In this document: one piece after another, positions 33,688 through 34,118 of the stretch
How positions within the stretch are numbered: the first letter of the stretch is position 1
Layout of the letters: every line of letters begins with the position of its first letter
NCBI GenBank assembly: GCA_016218715.1
Contig: JACRDG010000123.1
Location: 1-34,118, forward strand
DNA: 34,118 nucleotides
Direction: 5' to 3'
DNA from: Desulfomonile tiedjei
GTDB lineage: Bacteria > Desulfobacterota > Desulfomonilia > Desulfomonilales > Desulfomonilaceae
The notes under the pieces: model-generated
What the model saw: only the letters and a program-made list of their open reading frames with translations
Told to the model about the DNA's origin: nothing
The model's database searches: none
Position numbers and translations under genes: made by a program

Positions 33688-34011
33688 ATGGACGAGGACC
33701 AGGAAAAGGACAAGCGTGCCGAACTGCTGAAACTCTGGCATGAATATGGCCGGGCCTTCAACGTGTTCGTGCCCGCAGAGCAACCCGACCCTCATGACTG
33801 GGATCGTCCTTTGGAGGCGCAGGATGAAAAGGGAACCCTCGATCCTCCGGCCCTGAAGCACTGGCGTTATTTCGAGAGGACGAGAGACTTCCTGCGGCAG
33901 CGATACCGCGAGCACAGAATTCTTGCCGGTCCCGCCCTCATCTTTGACTGCCTCGTCCCGAAGTTCCAGAAGCCCCTGGATGTATGTCGTCAGACGAAAT
34001 GGGAATTTTGA
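33688..34011 (+). CDS. hypothetical protein, possibly transposon-associated
   Basis: 107 residues; GGAGGA four bases before the ATG. Charged, without membrane segments (LLKLWHEYGRAFNVFVPAE, HWRYFERTRDFLRQRYREHR). I do not recognise a family. The strong ribosome site and coherent composition support a real gene. Nothing around it points to a function. Confidence 0.5.
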   Translation: MDEDQEKDKRAELLKLWHEYGRAFNVFVPAEQPDPHDWDRPLEAQDEKGTLDPPALKHWRYFERTRDFLRQRYREHRILAGPALIFDCLVPKFQKPLDVCRQTKWEF

Positions 34012-34037
34012 GGCGATAAATTAGAGGAGAGTTTCGG

Positions 34038-34054
34038 CCCCAGGAGGCCTGGGG
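34038..34054. other. stem-loop at the right edge
   Basis: CCCCAGG-AGG-CCTGGGG forms a perfect 7-bp stem 27 bases after the stop of the 107-codon gene. It is followed by ATAATTTGG rather than a T-run, so a terminator role is possible but weak. Confidence 0.35.
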
Positions 34055-34118
34055 ATAATTTGGTTGATTTGCTTGCGCCGCATGAGCGTTTCGCGTTTGA
34101 GCGTTCTGAGGCGTTCCA

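Noticed and set aside
34021-34116. Minus-strand partial frame at the right edge (reads RTLKRETLMRRKQINQIIP).
   Set aside because: Only about 31 codons are visible and it overlaps a perfect stem-loop, so it is not enough to call a gene.

Overview
The window is about 34 kb of moderately GC-rich bacterial DNA. It carries no rRNA, tRNA or CRISPR. The gene content (a PilY1/minor-pilin operon, PAS-rich two-component proteins, a sigma-54 activator and a large DUF4347 surface protein with its own export genes) fits a Gram-negative deltaproteobacterium (Desulfobacterota-like). That placement is an inference from gene types, not from a phylogenetic marker.

Left edge (1-1386): the 3' part of an IS3-type transposase gene cut by the window edge, then a gene-free stretch. 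Region 2 (1387-13897) is a secretion locus. A hybrid sensor histidine kinase (minus strand) diverges from a 975-residue protein that has a LEPR-XLL-like N-terminus, a DUF4347 domain and nine ELWxSDGT repeats. Four export-type genes follow: an HlyD-like adaptor, a TolC-like outer-membrane factor, a PqqD-like/M50 protease/HlyD fusion, and a GAF/TM/HlyD fusion. No ABC ATPase is present, so this looks like a type-I-like exporter without its usual motor, with a membrane metalloprotease and a cytoplasmic GAF sensor fused to the adaptors. This is the strongest candidate for an undescribed system.

Region 3 (13914-15986, minus): an orphan nuclease related to the BamHI restriction enzyme, with E77, D94 and E111 equivalents kept but the E113 equivalent changed to Pro. 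Just upstream is a small Cys/Gly-rich protein with a YxKPxLxxL start, then a membrane protein with an L7/L12-like N-terminal domain. No DNA methyltransferase is seen.

Region 4 (16152-28673, minus): a type IV pilus minor-pilin operon in the order small exported protein, pilY1, fimT-like, pilV, pilW, pilX. A textbook sigma-54 promoter (25004-25019) precedes it. Two copies of a 14-bp element lie 110-190 bp further upstream and are probable enhancer sites. Immediately beyond is a two-gene operon for a HisKA_2-type sensor whose ATP-binding motifs are degraded (probable pseudokinase) and a REC-PAS-PAS-sigma54-activator-Fis regulator. The layout suggests this pair controls the pilus operon.

Region 5 (28674-34118): small genes with signs of decay. 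These are a short nucleoside 2-deoxyribosyltransferase-like gene, a frameshifted gene coupled to a 110-codon reading frame, a gene with two in-frame nonsense codons, a DUF6155-like gene, a DUF1269 membrane protein and a short hypothetical gene. Long non-coding stretches here hold a pair of diverged repeats and possible insertion-sequence debris.
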